From positions 11,556,501-11,620,500 of the forward strand of contig NZ_CP011509.1 of NCBI RefSeq assembly GCF_001027285.1: a stretch of 64,000 nucleotides of DNA, given 5' to 3'. The stretch is from Archangium gephyra. GTDB lineage: Bacteria > Myxococcota > Myxococcia > Myxococcales > Myxococcaceae. Positions 19,535-28,315 of this stretch are shown here, piece by piece. Below the pieces are notes generated by a model, which searched no databases, had not been told where the DNA came from, and saw only the letters and a program-made list of their open reading frames with translations. The translations under genes were made by a program, and so were the position numbers. How positions within the stretch are numbered: position 1 is the first letter of the stretch; every line of letters starts with the position of its first letter.

Positions 19535-20571
19535 GGCTCGGACTCAAGGCGGACAACCTGCTGGAGCGGGTGGCGGACTGGTTCAACCTGGCGCCCCAGC
19601 CGCTGGCGCACGCCTTCTTCGGGATGATGGCCTCGCGCACGCTGATGGCCGGGGAGCGGCTGGGCGTGTTCGCGGCGCTGGCGGACGGCTCGGCCACGGT
19701 GGAGGAGCTGGCGGCGCGGCTGAAGCTGTCGCCCGAGGGCACGCGCGCGCTGCTGGAGGCGCTGGAGGCGTGCGACGCGGTGGAGCGCAAGAAGGGCCGC
19801 TACCGGATGGCGGACCGGGCCCGGCGCTGGTTGGATCCGCGCTCGCCGCAGTACGTGGGCGGCTTCCTGGACTTCAACTACACCCAGTGGGAGTGGTGGA
19901 GCCACATGGAGGAGGCCGTGCGCACGGGCGAGTCTGTGGACATCCACCGCTTCGCCCCGGACGACCCGCGCTGGCGCGCCTACATCCACGCCATGCACCA
20001 GATGGCGCGGCTGTCGGCGCCCGAGGTGGTGCGCTCCATTCCCCTGCCCCGGGGCGCGCGGCACGTGTTGGACCTGGGGGGCGCGCATGGCTGGTTCGCC
20101 GCGGAGCTGTGCCGCCGCAACCGGGGGCTGAGGGCCACGGTGCTGGACCTGGAGGGCAGCGTGCGGGTGGGGCGCGAGCTCATCGCCCAGGCCGGCCTGT
20201 CGCACCTGGTGACGCACCAGGAGGGGGACATCCTCACCTCGGAGCTGGGGGGGCCCTATGACGGGGTGCTCCTCTTCCAGGTGATGCACCACCTGTCGCC
20301 CGCGCAGAACGTGGCGCTGCTGCGCCGGGTGCGCACCGCGCTGGCGCACAAGGGGACGCTGGCGGTGCTGGAGTACCTGCGCGAGGACGTGGAGCATCCG
20401 CCGAGCGCCGCTCCGCTCATCGGCCTGCACTACTTCCTCACCTCGAAGGCGGCGGCGTATACGCCGGCGGAGATGGAGGGCTTCCTGGACGACGCGGGCT
20501 TCCGCATCGAGAGCACCCGGCCCGTGCGCCACCTGCCGCTGCAGACGCTCCTCATCGCCCGGCCCGAGTGA
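19531..20571 (+). CDS. SAM-dependent O-methyltransferase (HIOMT/small-molecule type)
   Basis: A 346-residue class I methyltransferase with an N-terminal winged-helix dimerisation domain (LGVFAALADGSATVEELAARLKLS), as in acetylserotonin or hydroxyneurosporene O-methyltransferases. The Rossmann core has SAM motif I VLDLGGAHGWFAAELC, the acidic ribose-binding ATVLDLEG, and motif LLFQVMHHLSPAQNVALLRR. The GTG start overlaps the preceding stop. Substrates of this fold are usually small aromatic or polyketide hydroxyls; the target cannot be read from the sequence. It lies about 100 bp before the UbiA fusion gene. Confidence 0.85.
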   Translation: MRLGLKADNLLERVADWFNLAPQPLAHAFFGMMASRTLMAGERLGVFAALADGSATVEELAARLKLSPEGTRALLEALEACDAVERKKGRYRMADRARRWLDPRSPQYVGGFLDFNYTQWEWWSHMEEAVRTGESVDIHRFAPDDPRWRAYIHAMHQMARLSAPEVVRSIPLPRGARHVLDLGGAHGWFAAELCRRNRGLRATVLDLEGSVRVGRELIAQAGLSHLVTHQEGDILTSELGGPYDGVLLFQVMHHLSPAQNVALLRRVRTALAHKGTLAVLEYLREDVEHPPSAAPLIGLHYFLTSKAAAYTPAEMEGFLDDAGFRIESTRPVRHLPLQTLLIARPE

Positions 20572-20674
20572 GGATGGCCGCCCCCTCCGCGGCCATCCAT
20601 CCGCCCGCCGACGTCCGGGCCCACATTAAAGGAGGCGAGCCCCTCGCGCTGCGCTACCCTGCGCCGCCGCGACG

Positions 20675-21970
20675 ATGCAGCCCACCGCCTCCACCCCTTC
20701 CCCGCCGCAGGACACGCGCCCCCTCGCCGTCGAGCTGGACGGGGTGCTGGTGCGCACGGACACGCTGCACGAAGGCCTGCTGAGGCTGCTCAAGCGCCAG
20801 CCGTACCTGGCCCCGGCGGTGCTGGCGTGGAGCCTGAGGGGCCCGGCCTTCCTCCGGGCCGAGGTGGCGCGGCGGGTGGAGCTGGACGTGGCGCTGCTGC
20901 CCTATGACGAGGTGCTGCTGTCGCACCTCTCCGAGGAGAAGGCGCGGGGCCGCCGGGTGGTGCTGGCCACGTCCGCGGACCGGAAGGTGGCCGAGGCGGT
21001 GGCCGCGCACCTGGGCCTCTTCGACGCCGTCCACGCCCGGGGCGAGCCCTTCACCGGGCCCCACGAGGAAGCGCGCCGCACCGCGCCCTCCAAGCCGCTC
21101 GCGCGCACGCTGCTCAAGGCGCTGCGGGTGCACCAGTGGGCCAAGAACATCCTCCTCTTCGTCCCGCTGCTGGCCGCGCACAAGGCGCTCGACGCGACGC
21201 TGCTGCTCCACGCCGTGCTGAGCTTCGTCTCCTTCAGCCTGTGCGCCTCGAGCGTGTACGTGCTGAACGATCTGTTGGACCTGGACTCGGACCGCAAGCA
21301 CCCCACCAAGCGGCGGCGGCCCTTCGCCTCGGGGGACCTGCCGGTGAGCGCGGGCCTGTGGCTGGCGCCTCTGCTGCTGGGCACCGGCGCGGCGGTGGCC
21401 CTGCTGCTGCCGCGCGCCTTCCTGGCCCTGCTGGCCACCTACTACGCGGTGACGCTGGCGTACTCCTTCCACCTCAAGCAGGTGATGATGCTGGACGTGC
21501 TGGTGCTCGCCGGGCTGTACACGGTGCGCATCTTCGGCGGCTCGCTGGCGGTGGGCGTCCCCACGTCCAGCTGGCTCTTCTCCTTCTCCATGTTCCTCTT
21601 CCTGTCGCTCGCGCTGGTGAAGCGGCTGAGCGAGGTGCGGCGGCTGCGCCAGGCCAACGAGTCGGCGGCGCCGGGCCGGGGGTACATGGCCGGGGACTAC
21701 GAGCAGCTCGCCATCCTCGGGGTGTCCAGCGGCTACCTGTCCGTGCTGGTGCTCGCGCTCTACATCACCAGCAAGGAAGTGACGGTCCTCTACCTGTACC
21801 CGGAACGGCTGTGGCTGCTGTGCCCGGTGATGCTGTATTGGGTGGGCCGGGTGTGGCTGCTGGCCCACCGCGGCCTGGTGAATGAAGATCCGCTGGTCTT
21901 CGCGTTGAAGGACAAGGTGAGCTACGTGGTGGGGCTCATCGCCATGGGCGTGCTGCTGGCCGCGACATGA
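20675..21970 (+). CDS. HAD-like domain fused to UbiA prenyltransferase (DPPR-synthase-like)
   Basis: A 431-residue fusion. Residues 15-135 resemble a HAD phosphatase (motif II in VVLATSADRKVAEAV), but the motif I nucleophile Asp is Glu20 (AVELDGVLVRTD), so phosphatase activity is doubtful. From about residue 145 a UbiA domain with several membrane helices carries NDLLDLDSDRKHP and YSFHLKQVMMLDVLVLAGLYTVRIFGG. The HAD-UbiA architecture is known for decaprenylphosphoryl-ribose synthase-like enzymes that move a phosphoribosyl group onto polyprenyl phosphate. The adjacent SDR resembles DprE2, supporting a polyprenyl-phospho-sugar role; no DprE1-like FAD oxidase is in the window. Confidence 0.85.
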   Translation: MQPTASTPSPPQDTRPLAVELDGVLVRTDTLHEGLLRLLKRQPYLAPAVLAWSLRGPAFLRAEVARRVELDVALLPYDEVLLSHLSEEKARGRRVVLATSADRKVAEAVAAHLGLFDAVHARGEPFTGPHEEARRTAPSKPLARTLLKALRVHQWAKNILLFVPLLAAHKALDATLLLHAVLSFVSFSLCASSVYVLNDLLDLDSDRKHPTKRRRPFASGDLPVSAGLWLAPLLLGTGAAVALLLPRAFLALLATYYAVTLAYSFHLKQVMMLDVLVLAGLYTVRIFGGSLAVGVPTSSWLFSFSMFLFLSLALVKRLSEVRRLRQANESAAPGRGYMAGDYEQLAILGVSSGYLSVLVLALYITSKEVTVLYLYPERLWLLCPVMLYWVGRVWLLAHRGLVNEDPLVFALKDKVSYVVGLIAMGVLLAAT

Positions 21971-21978
21971 GGGAGTGC

Positions 21979-22716
21979 ATGAACAAGGTCATCGTCCTCG
22001 GCGCCACGAGCGCCATTGCGCAGTCCACGGTGCAGCTGCTGGCGGCCCGGGGCGCGTCGCTCTACCTGGTGGGCCGCAACCCCGAGCGGCTGGAGGCCGT
22101 CGCCACCGAGGCGCGCGCGAAGGGCGCCCCCCGCGTGCACACCGAGGCCCTGGACCTGGACGACCTCGCCCAGCACGAGGCGCTGGTGGAGCGCGCGGCC
22201 ACGGCGCTCGGAGGCCTGGATGGGGCGCTGCTCGCCCACGGGATTCTCGGCAACCAGGAGGCCGCGCAGCGCTCGTACGCGGAGGCCGAGAAGGTGCTGC
22301 GCACCAACTTCCTGAGCGCGGTGTCGCTGCTGACGCCGCTGGCCAACCGCTTCGAGGCCCAGAAGGCGGGCACGCTGGTGGTCATCTCCTCGGTGGCGGG
22401 AGACCGGGGGCGGCAGAGCAACTACGTGTACGGCGCCTCCAAGGGCGCGCTGAGCGTGTTCCTCCAGGGGCTGCGCAACCGGCTGGCGCGCTCGGGCGTG
22501 GCGGTGGTGACGGTGAAGCCGGGCTTCGTGGACACGCCCATGACGGCGGACATGAAGAAGAACGCCCTCTTCGCCACCCCGGACAAGGTGGCCCGGGGCA
22601 TCGTCCGGGCGGCCGACGCGCGCAAGGACGAGGTGTACCTGCCCGGCTTCTGGGGCCCCATCATGTTCGCCATCCGCGGCATCCCCGAGCGTGTCTTCAA
22701 GCGCATGAAGCTGTGA
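21979..22716 (+). CDS. Short-chain dehydrogenase/reductase (DprE2-like)
   Basis: A 245-residue SDR. The NAD(P) loop is VLGATSAIAQS (GATSxIA variant), the catalytic Ser is in VVISSVAGDRG, and Tyr/Lys are in YVYGASKGAL. The C-terminal region LPGFWGPIMFAIRGIPERVFKRMKL resembles polyprenyl-phospho-sugar 2-keto-reductases such as DprE2. An alternative ATG at 21967 overlaps the UbiA stop (ATGA) and would allow coupling; the ATG at 21979 has GGGAG just upstream and begins MNKVIVLGATSAIA, the normal SDR start. Linked to the HAD-UbiA gene as one transcript. Confidence 0.88.
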   Translation: MNKVIVLGATSAIAQSTVQLLAARGASLYLVGRNPERLEAVATEARAKGAPRVHTEALDLDDLAQHEALVERAATALGGLDGALLAHGILGNQEAAQRSYAEAEKVLRTNFLSAVSLLTPLANRFEAQKAGTLVVISSVAGDRGRQSNYVYGASKGALSVFLQGLRNRLARSGVAVVTVKPGFVDTPMTADMKKNALFATPDKVARGIVRAADARKDEVYLPGFWGPIMFAIRGIPERVFKRMKL

Positions 22717-22877
22717 CGCCCGGTATGGGCGGCCAGGCGGCCCGCCCCACCCCGTACGGCGGGCAGGCACGTCCGCTCCTCCTCCCACCTCCCCGGTCCG
22801 TCGCTCCACGGGGGGAGGAAAGGTGATAGCGTCCTCCTCTGGAGCCCCGCGTCACCCCACCGCCCCGGGCCTCGAAC

Positions 22878-24671
22878 ATGGCGTTCTTCAAATCGTCGAG
22901 CAACAGCTCCCTGCCCAGCCGCATCGACGCGCTCATGCGGGCCTGCGCGCTGCCCCTGGCGCCCTTCGTGGCCTACCTGCTGGGCATGGTGCTCGGGCTC
23001 GAGGGCGATCAGGTCTCGCGCGCGCTCCTCTGGCTGCTGCCGCCCACGCTGCTCCTCTTCGCCGTCCTCTGCCCGCTGATCATCATCCACTACTTCGTGG
23101 GCACCGCGCTGCGCGTCAACCCCGGGGAGCGGCCCGGTCTGCGGCTGGTGCGCATCCTCAAGCTGCCCTGGCGCCTGGCCTTCTACAACCTGGTGGGCAC
23201 CTACGCCGCCGGCGCCGCCTTCTTCAGCACCGGCGTCTGTCTGTGGTTCGGCAAGGATCTCAAGCTGGCCGTGTGGGGGGGCGCCGTCGGGCTCGCCGTC
23301 GGCGTGCTGCTGGCCTTCCCCGCCGGCATCGTCATCGAGCGCTGGGTGCAGCCGCTGGCCCTCGAGGAGCAGCAGCGCCACCCCCACCTGCGCGTCCTCA
23401 GCGGTGGCTTCTTCTGGGTGCGCCAGTCCTGGTTCCTGCCCTACGCCTTCGCCGTCTGCGTGCTCTCGCTCATCGTCCTGGGCGGCGTGGCGGTGGCCGT
23501 GCAGTCCAACAACGTGCAGCGCCGCTACATCGAGGATCTCCAGGCCGCCGGCCAGCACCAGGCCGCCCTGATGATGGAGGGCATGTCCTCCTCGCTCCTC
23601 GAGGAGCTGAGCGTTCCCGTCGCGGTGCTCGCCCTGCTGCTGCTCACCATCCCCACCGTCTCCGCGTGGATGCTGGCGCGCCGCCAGGAGCGCGGCTCGC
23701 TCTCCGTGCTGGAGGCCATCGAGGGCCTCTCCGTGGGCAAGGTGCGCCCGCCCCAGTGGGTCTCCACCGATGAGATTGGAGACCTGGCCTTCGGCCTCAA
23801 CTCCATCGTCCTGCAGCTGAGCGCCCTGCCCCGCACGCTCCAGCAGTCCGCCAACCAGCTCGTGGAAGCCGGCGCCACCCTGCGCAACGCCAACGACGCC
23901 CAGCGCCGCGCCCTCACCACCCAGGCCACCGCCATCCAGGAGACCAACGTCACCGCCCAGGAGATCAAACAGACCTCCGATCTCACCGCCCAGCGCGCCC
24001 AGGCGGTGCTCAACGTGGTGCGCCACGCCGAGGAGCTCAGCCGCGCCGGCACCCTCGCCATCGAGCAGACCATCGCCGGCTTCAGCGCCATCCGCGACTC
24101 GGTGTTCGCCATCCGCGGCAAGATGGAGCGCCTGCAGTCCAGCGCCGTGCAGATCGGGGAGATCACCCAGACGGTGAAGGACCTCGCCGACCAGTCCAAC
24201 ATGCTCGCCCTCAACGCCGCCATCGAGGCCGTCCGCTCCGGCGAGCACGGCAAGGGCTTCACCGTGGTGGCCCGGGAGATCCGCAACCTCGCCGACCAGT
24301 CCATCCGCTCCACCACCCGCATCAGCAACATCCTCGATGAGGTGGGCAACGCCATCGGCGACGCCGTGGCCATGACGGACGTGAGCGCCGCCCAGGTCGA
24401 GGGTGGCCTCGGCAAGGTGCAGACCTCCGGCGACAGCCTCCGCCAGCTCTCCCTCATGGTGAACGAGAGCTCCTCGGCCGTGACTCAAATCACCGTCGCC
24501 GTGAGCCAGCAGAACGCCGGCTTCGCTCAAATCTTCAACGCCATCGCCGACCTGTCGCGCAGCATGGACCAGGCCATGGAGCGCCTGGAGTCCACCCAGG
24601 AGGCCGCGCAGACCCTCCAGAAGGTCTCCGCCCAGGTCAGCCAGGTCGCCGGCCAGTACCACGTCGAATAG
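22878..24671 (+). CDS. Methyl-accepting chemotaxis protein
   Basis: A 597-residue chemoreceptor. The N-terminal half has about six hydrophobic helices rather than a classical periplasmic ligand domain, so sensing may be within the membrane. A HAMP-like segment (LEAIEGLSVGKVRPPQW) precedes the long cytoplasmic coiled coil. The signalling tip is in VKDLADQSNMLALNAAIEAV, followed by the usual GKGFTVVAREIRNLADQS. No che genes are adjacent. In myxobacteria such receptors feed gliding or developmental Che pathways. There is no C-terminal NWETF tether. Confidence 0.92.
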   Translation: MAFFKSSSNSSLPSRIDALMRACALPLAPFVAYLLGMVLGLEGDQVSRALLWLLPPTLLLFAVLCPLIIIHYFVGTALRVNPGERPGLRLVRILKLPWRLAFYNLVGTYAAGAAFFSTGVCLWFGKDLKLAVWGGAVGLAVGVLLAFPAGIVIERWVQPLALEEQQRHPHLRVLSGGFFWVRQSWFLPYAFAVCVLSLIVLGGVAVAVQSNNVQRRYIEDLQAAGQHQAALMMEGMSSSLLEELSVPVAVLALLLLTIPTVSAWMLARRQERGSLSVLEAIEGLSVGKVRPPQWVSTDEIGDLAFGLNSIVLQLSALPRTLQQSANQLVEAGATLRNANDAQRRALTTQATAIQETNVTAQEIKQTSDLTAQRAQAVLNVVRHAEELSRAGTLAIEQTIAGFSAIRDSVFAIRGKMERLQSSAVQIGEITQTVKDLADQSNMLALNAAIEAVRSGEHGKGFTVVAREIRNLADQSIRSTTRISNILDEVGNAIGDAVAMTDVSAAQVEGGLGKVQTSGDSLRQLSLMVNESSSAVTQITVAVSQQNAGFAQIFNAIADLSRSMDQAMERLESTQEAAQTLQKVSAQVSQVAGQYHVE

Positions 24672-24819
24672 CCCCCTCCCTGGAGTACAGGTGTTCCCGG
24701 GCTTTTCGTTCTTTCCCGCGATGGACAGGATGATCCTCGCCCCACCGGACTACCCCCTCCGTCGGGGCCCGGAGGGTGACACATCGCGTCAGCTTTTGGG
24801 TTTCCAGGCCTGCACGAAA

Positions 24820-24855
24820 ATTACAGGTTGACCAAATACAGAGATACCCTGTAAT
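24820..24855 (+). promoter_or_regulatory. Sigma-70-like promoter inside an inverted repeat (ACP-PKS-ligase operon)
   Basis: TTGACC at 24828-24833 and TGTAAT at 24850-24855, 16 bp apart, form a good -35/-10 pair. The perfect 8-bp arms ATTACAGG (24820-24827) and CCTGTAAT (24848-24855) bracket it, the second covering the -10. This geometry fits an operator for a dimeric repressor. Transcription would begin near 24862, about 50 bases before the ACP start. Confidence 0.6.
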
Positions 24856-24913
24856 CTTTTGTCACGTTGCAAGGGGGGGCCACAGCTGACTCGCCCTGAG
24901 CGGGGAGGTCCAC

Positions 24914-25258
24914 ATGCACCGGCAGGAGATTCTCGATCACGTCCGCAACATCATCCTGGCCACCAACAATGGCCTGTTCCCGGACGACGTGAGCGAGTTC
25001 GCCTCGATGACGTATGATCTGGGCATGGATTCCTTCCATCTCGAGTCGATGATCTCCCGGCTCAAGGACGAAGTGGCCGACATCGAGTTCACCCCCTGGT
25101 ACATCAAGGCGTCGCGCCGCGGGCACGACACCGTGGGCAGCCTGGTGGACTTCATCGATGAGCGGCTGGTGCGCTCCGTCCCCGCCGAGCTGCCCGAGGG
25201 CCGCGCCACGCACCTCTCCAACGCCGGGCCAGCTGAGCTCGACGTGGAGGTTGCATGA
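24914..25258 (+). CDS. Acyl carrier protein-like protein (type III PKS operon 1)
   Basis: A 114-residue carrier protein. The phosphopantetheine site is in YDLGMDSFHLESM, with Ser40 in a DSF context in place of the usual DSL/DSM. The body is the four-helix ACP length plus a 25-residue Ala/Glu-rich C-terminal tail. Its TGA overlaps the ATG of the type III PKS gene. It lies between an acyl-AMP ligase and a ketosynthase-type enzyme, so it probably carries the fatty-acyl starter from ligase to PKS. ACP identity rests on the Ser motif, the size and the context. Confidence 0.8.
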   Translation: MHRQEILDHVRNIILATNNGLFPDDVSEFASMTYDLGMDSFHLESMISRLKDEVADIEFTPWYIKASRRGHDTVGSLVDFIDERLVRSVPAELPEGRATHLSNAGPAELDVEVA

Positions 25259-26313
25259 GTCGGGCAGCACCCCTGCGCCCCACCCTGCTGTCCATTGCCT
25301 CGGCCACGCCCCCGCTCTCCCTCACGCAAGAGGAGATGTACGAGGGGCTGCTCAAGCACTGGTACAAGGATCTGCCCAACGCCGAGCGGATGATCAAGAA
25401 CACGGGCGTGCGCCGGCGCCACTTCGCGTGGGATCCGCGCGAGGAGCTCAAGGACGGCAACAAGGGCCTGAGCGAGCGCGTGCGCGTCTTCGAGCGCGTG
25501 GGCCTGGAGATCACCAGCCAGTCCGTGGAGAAGGCCCTGGGCACCCTGGACCGCTCCAAGGTGGGCGCCTTCACCATGACGACCAACTCGGGCTACTCGG
25601 GCCCGGGCCTGGATCTGTTCACCGCGAAGAAGCTGGGGCTCAAGTCGAACATCCGCCGCACCTTCGTGGGCCACATGGGCTGCTTCGCGGCCTTCCCGGT
25701 GCTGCGCACGGCCATGGACAGCATCAGCGCGCGCCCGGACGAGTACGTCATCGCCAACGCCTCCGAGTACAGCTCGCTGCAGTTCCGCAATGACGCGGAC
25801 TCGGAGCAGGCCGTCATCATGGGCCTGTTCGGAGACGCGGCGTGCTCGCTGGTGATGGGCAGCGCCCCGGAGGGCGAGGGCGTCCAGTTCCTCCGCTCGC
25901 ACACGGAGCAGCTCTACGAGACGAACGAGCTGATGGGCTGGCACATGTACACCGACGGGTTCAAGATGACCCTGTCGCCGTACGTGCCCTTCGTGCTGGC
26001 CGAGCACATCGACGCCTTCCTGGAGAAGCTGCTGGGCCCGGAGAAGCTGGGCAAGGCGGACATCAAGCACTGGCTCATCCACCCGGGCGGGCCCAAGATC
26101 CTCGAGGCCATTGCCCGGCAGCTCAAGCTGGACAAGTCGGCCATGCGCGCCAGCTGGCACGTGCTGAGCGAGTACGGCAACTGCGGCTGCGTCACGGCGC
26201 TGCTGGTGCTGGAAGAGGCGTTGAAGACGGACAAGCCCCAGCGCGGCGAGTACGGCGTGATGATGGGTTTCGGCCCCGGCCTCACCGTCGAGGGCATGCT
26301 GGTCCGTTTCTGA
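25255..26313 (+). CDS. Type III polyketide synthase (chalcone-synthase-like), operon 1
   Basis: A 352-residue thiolase-fold condensing enzyme. The catalytic triad is Cys143 (GHMGCFAAF), His276 (HPGGPKILEAI) and Asn309 (SEYGNCGC). The C-terminal GFGPGLTVEGMLV is the chalcone-synthase signature loop. These features separate it from FabH-type KASIII, although both share the fold. Such enzymes extend acyl starters with malonyl-CoA to alkylpyrones or resorcinols. It overlaps the ACP gene by ATGA and is followed after 43 bp by the acyl-AMP ligase gene. Confidence 0.88.
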   Translation: MSRAAPLRPTLLSIASATPPLSLTQEEMYEGLLKHWYKDLPNAERMIKNTGVRRRHFAWDPREELKDGNKGLSERVRVFERVGLEITSQSVEKALGTLDRSKVGAFTMTTNSGYSGPGLDLFTAKKLGLKSNIRRTFVGHMGCFAAFPVLRTAMDSISARPDEYVIANASEYSSLQFRNDADSEQAVIMGLFGDAACSLVMGSAPEGEGVQFLRSHTEQLYETNELMGWHMYTDGFKMTLSPYVPFVLAEHIDAFLEKLLGPEKLGKADIKHWLIHPGGPKILEAIARQLKLDKSAMRASWHVLSEYGNCGCVTALLVLEEALKTDKPQRGEYGVMMGFGPGLTVEGMLVRF

Positions 26314-26356
26314 GTCCAGGCAGGGAGCGCCGGTCCTTCACCGAGGTCAGACAGCG

Positions 26357-28198
26357 ATGAGCCAGGAACCTCTGCGCCGCCAGACGGGGTCCGTGCAACT
26401 GGGCCCCGGGGTGGGGCGCCACCCCAGCCGTGAGATCGCCCAGCGGGGGCCCACCCGCGCCCACGTCGCGCCGGTGCGGACACTCGCCGAGGCCGTGGCG
26501 CACTGGGCGCGCACCCGTCCCTCGCAGCCGCTCTTCTACTTCGCGGACCTGGAGGAGAAGCTCACCGTCCTCACCGCGGGGGACCTGCACCACAACGCGC
26601 TGCGCATCGCCGCCCACCTGCACGCGCGCGGCGTGCGCCAGGGCGACAAGGTGGTGCTCTCCTTCGACACCAGCCCCGAGTTCCTCGAGAGCTTCTTCGC
26701 CTGCGGCCTGGTGGGCGCCACCCCCTGCCTCATCGAGCTGCCCTCCTCGAAGGTGTCCGTGCGCGCCTGGGGCGAGCGGCTGAGGGTGAAGCTGCGCCTG
26801 CTGGAAGCGCGGGCCATGCTCATCGACCCGGACTTCGCGGACCTGGCGCACGAGGCCCTGCTGGAGCCGGCGGCCGAGCCGGGCCACCCCGCCCCCTTCG
26901 TGGCCACCGTGAAGGAGCTGGCCGGCGAGGCCCCCTCCTTCGAGCCCCCCACCGCCAACGCCGACGACACCGCCTTCATCCAGTTCACCTCGGGCACCAC
27001 GGACGCTCCCAAGGGCGTTCAAATCTCCCACCGCGCGCTGTTCGCCAACTGCGCGGCCATGGGGGAGATCAGCCAGTGGAACTCGGATGACCTGATGGTG
27101 TGCTGGCTGCCGCTGTTCCACGACATGGGACTGGTGGCCTCCACGCTGGCCTCCTTCGTCCACGGGATTCCCACGGCGCTGCTGCCGCCCTTCGGCTTCC
27201 TGCTCAAGCCGGCGCGCTGGCTGTGGGCCATCCACTACTTCCGCGCCACCTCGTCCTTCGCGCCCAACTTCGCCTACCAGCTGTGCGTCAAGCGCATCAA
27301 GGACGCGGAGCTCGAGGGCCTGGACCTGAGCGCGTGGGAGCGGGCCTACAACGCCGCCGAGTTCATCCACGCCGACACCGTGCGCCACTTCACCGAGCGC
27401 TTCCAGCCCCACGGCTTCGAGCCGGACACCTGGCGGCCCGCCTACGGCATGGCGGAGATGGTGGTGGGCATCTCCATCCGCGACCGGAATGATCCCTTGC
27501 GCATGGAGACCATCTCCCGCTCGGCGCTGGCCTCGAAGCGGCAGGCCGTGCCCGTGCACGAGAGCGGCCCGGACGCGCTCACCGTGCTCAGCGTGGGCCG
27601 GGTGCTGCGCGGCATCGATCTCCGCATCGTCGACGACGAGGGCCGCGAGCTGGGCGAGCGCCAGGAAGGCGAGATCCTCCTGCGCGGCACCTCGCTCTTC
27701 GGTGGCTACTTCAAGAACCCGGAGGCCACCGGCGCCGTGCTGCGCGAGGGCTGGCTGCACACCGGGGACCTGGGTTACCTCGCCGAGGGCCAGCTCTTCA
27801 TCTGCGGGCGCAGCAAGGATCTCATCATCAAGGCCGGCGAGAACCACCACCCGTACACCATGGAGAGCGCCGCCGCCCAGGTGACCGGGGTGCGTGCCGG
27901 CTGCGTGGCCGCCGTGGGCGTCAACAACCTCCAGACGGGCACCGAGGACATCGTCCTCGTGTGCGAGACCACCGAGACCAAGCACGACGTGCTGCGCCAG
28001 CAGTGCAAGCACGTGGAGGAGATGGTCTACCAGGGCTCCGGCGTGCGCCCCAACCGCGTCATCCCCGTGGCCCCCCACACCCTCCCCAAGACGACCAGCG
28101 GTAAAATCAAACGCGCCTACATCCGGCAGAACATCGAGGCCTTCGAGAACCTCTCCCTGCTGGTGACGCCTCCCGCCCGTCAGTCCATCGTCCACTGA
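26357..28198 (+). CDS. Fatty acyl-AMP ligase (FAAL)-like enzyme, operon 1
   Basis: A 613-residue adenylate-forming enzyme. The AMP-binding loop FIQFTSGTTDAPKGVQISH (about 207-225) is followed by WLPLFHDMGL, typical of fatty acyl-AMP ligases, and YGMAEMVVG. The adenylation hinge region has LHTGDLGYLAEGQLFICGRSKDLIIKAGENH. The Lys at the end is in LPKTTSGKIKR. FAALs load acyl groups onto ACPs rather than onto CoA; with the ACP gene in the same operon, that is the likely reaction. The family cannot be fully separated from acyl-CoA ligases without checking the FAAL insertion. The 5' part has a 40-residue extension. Confidence 0.87.
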   Translation: MSQEPLRRQTGSVQLGPGVGRHPSREIAQRGPTRAHVAPVRTLAEAVAHWARTRPSQPLFYFADLEEKLTVLTAGDLHHNALRIAAHLHARGVRQGDKVVLSFDTSPEFLESFFACGLVGATPCLIELPSSKVSVRAWGERLRVKLRLLEARAMLIDPDFADLAHEALLEPAAEPGHPAPFVATVKELAGEAPSFEPPTANADDTAFIQFTSGTTDAPKGVQISHRALFANCAAMGEISQWNSDDLMVCWLPLFHDMGLVASTLASFVHGIPTALLPPFGFLLKPARWLWAIHYFRATSSFAPNFAYQLCVKRIKDAELEGLDLSAWERAYNAAEFIHADTVRHFTERFQPHGFEPDTWRPAYGMAEMVVGISIRDRNDPLRMETISRSALASKRQAVPVHESGPDALTVLSVGRVLRGIDLRIVDDEGRELGERQEGEILLRGTSLFGGYFKNPEATGAVLREGWLHTGDLGYLAEGQLFICGRSKDLIIKAGENHHPYTMESAAAQVTGVRAGCVAAVGVNNLQTGTEDIVLVCETTETKHDVLRQQCKHVEEMVYQGSGVRPNRVIPVAPHTLPKTTSGKIKRAYIRQNIEAFENLSLLVTPPARQSIVH

Positions 28199-28256
28199 AG
28201 ACCGGGATTACAGGGTAAGCAGCCAGGTTCGGCCTTCCTCGAACTCCGCTGCTTCC

Positions 28257-28285
28257 TTGGATTACCCCCATACTCAGCGTATAAG
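28257..28285 (+). promoter_or_regulatory. Sigma-70-like promoter of first M43 protease
   Basis: TTGGAT (28257-28262), 17 bp, TATAAG (28280-28285). The same TTGxxx-N17-TAnAAG layout precedes the three paralogous protease genes. The leader holds CGAGGAGT just before the ATG at 28316. Confidence 0.6.
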
Positions 28286-28315
28286 AGCCCGCGACTTTTC
28301 TCCGAGGAGTCGCAC

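Noticed and set aside
25255-26313. Reading of the operon 1 condensing enzyme as FabH (KASIII)
   Set aside because: The Asn in SEYGNCGC and the GFGPGLTVEG loop fit type III PKS better; FabH would also show a different active-site Asn context.
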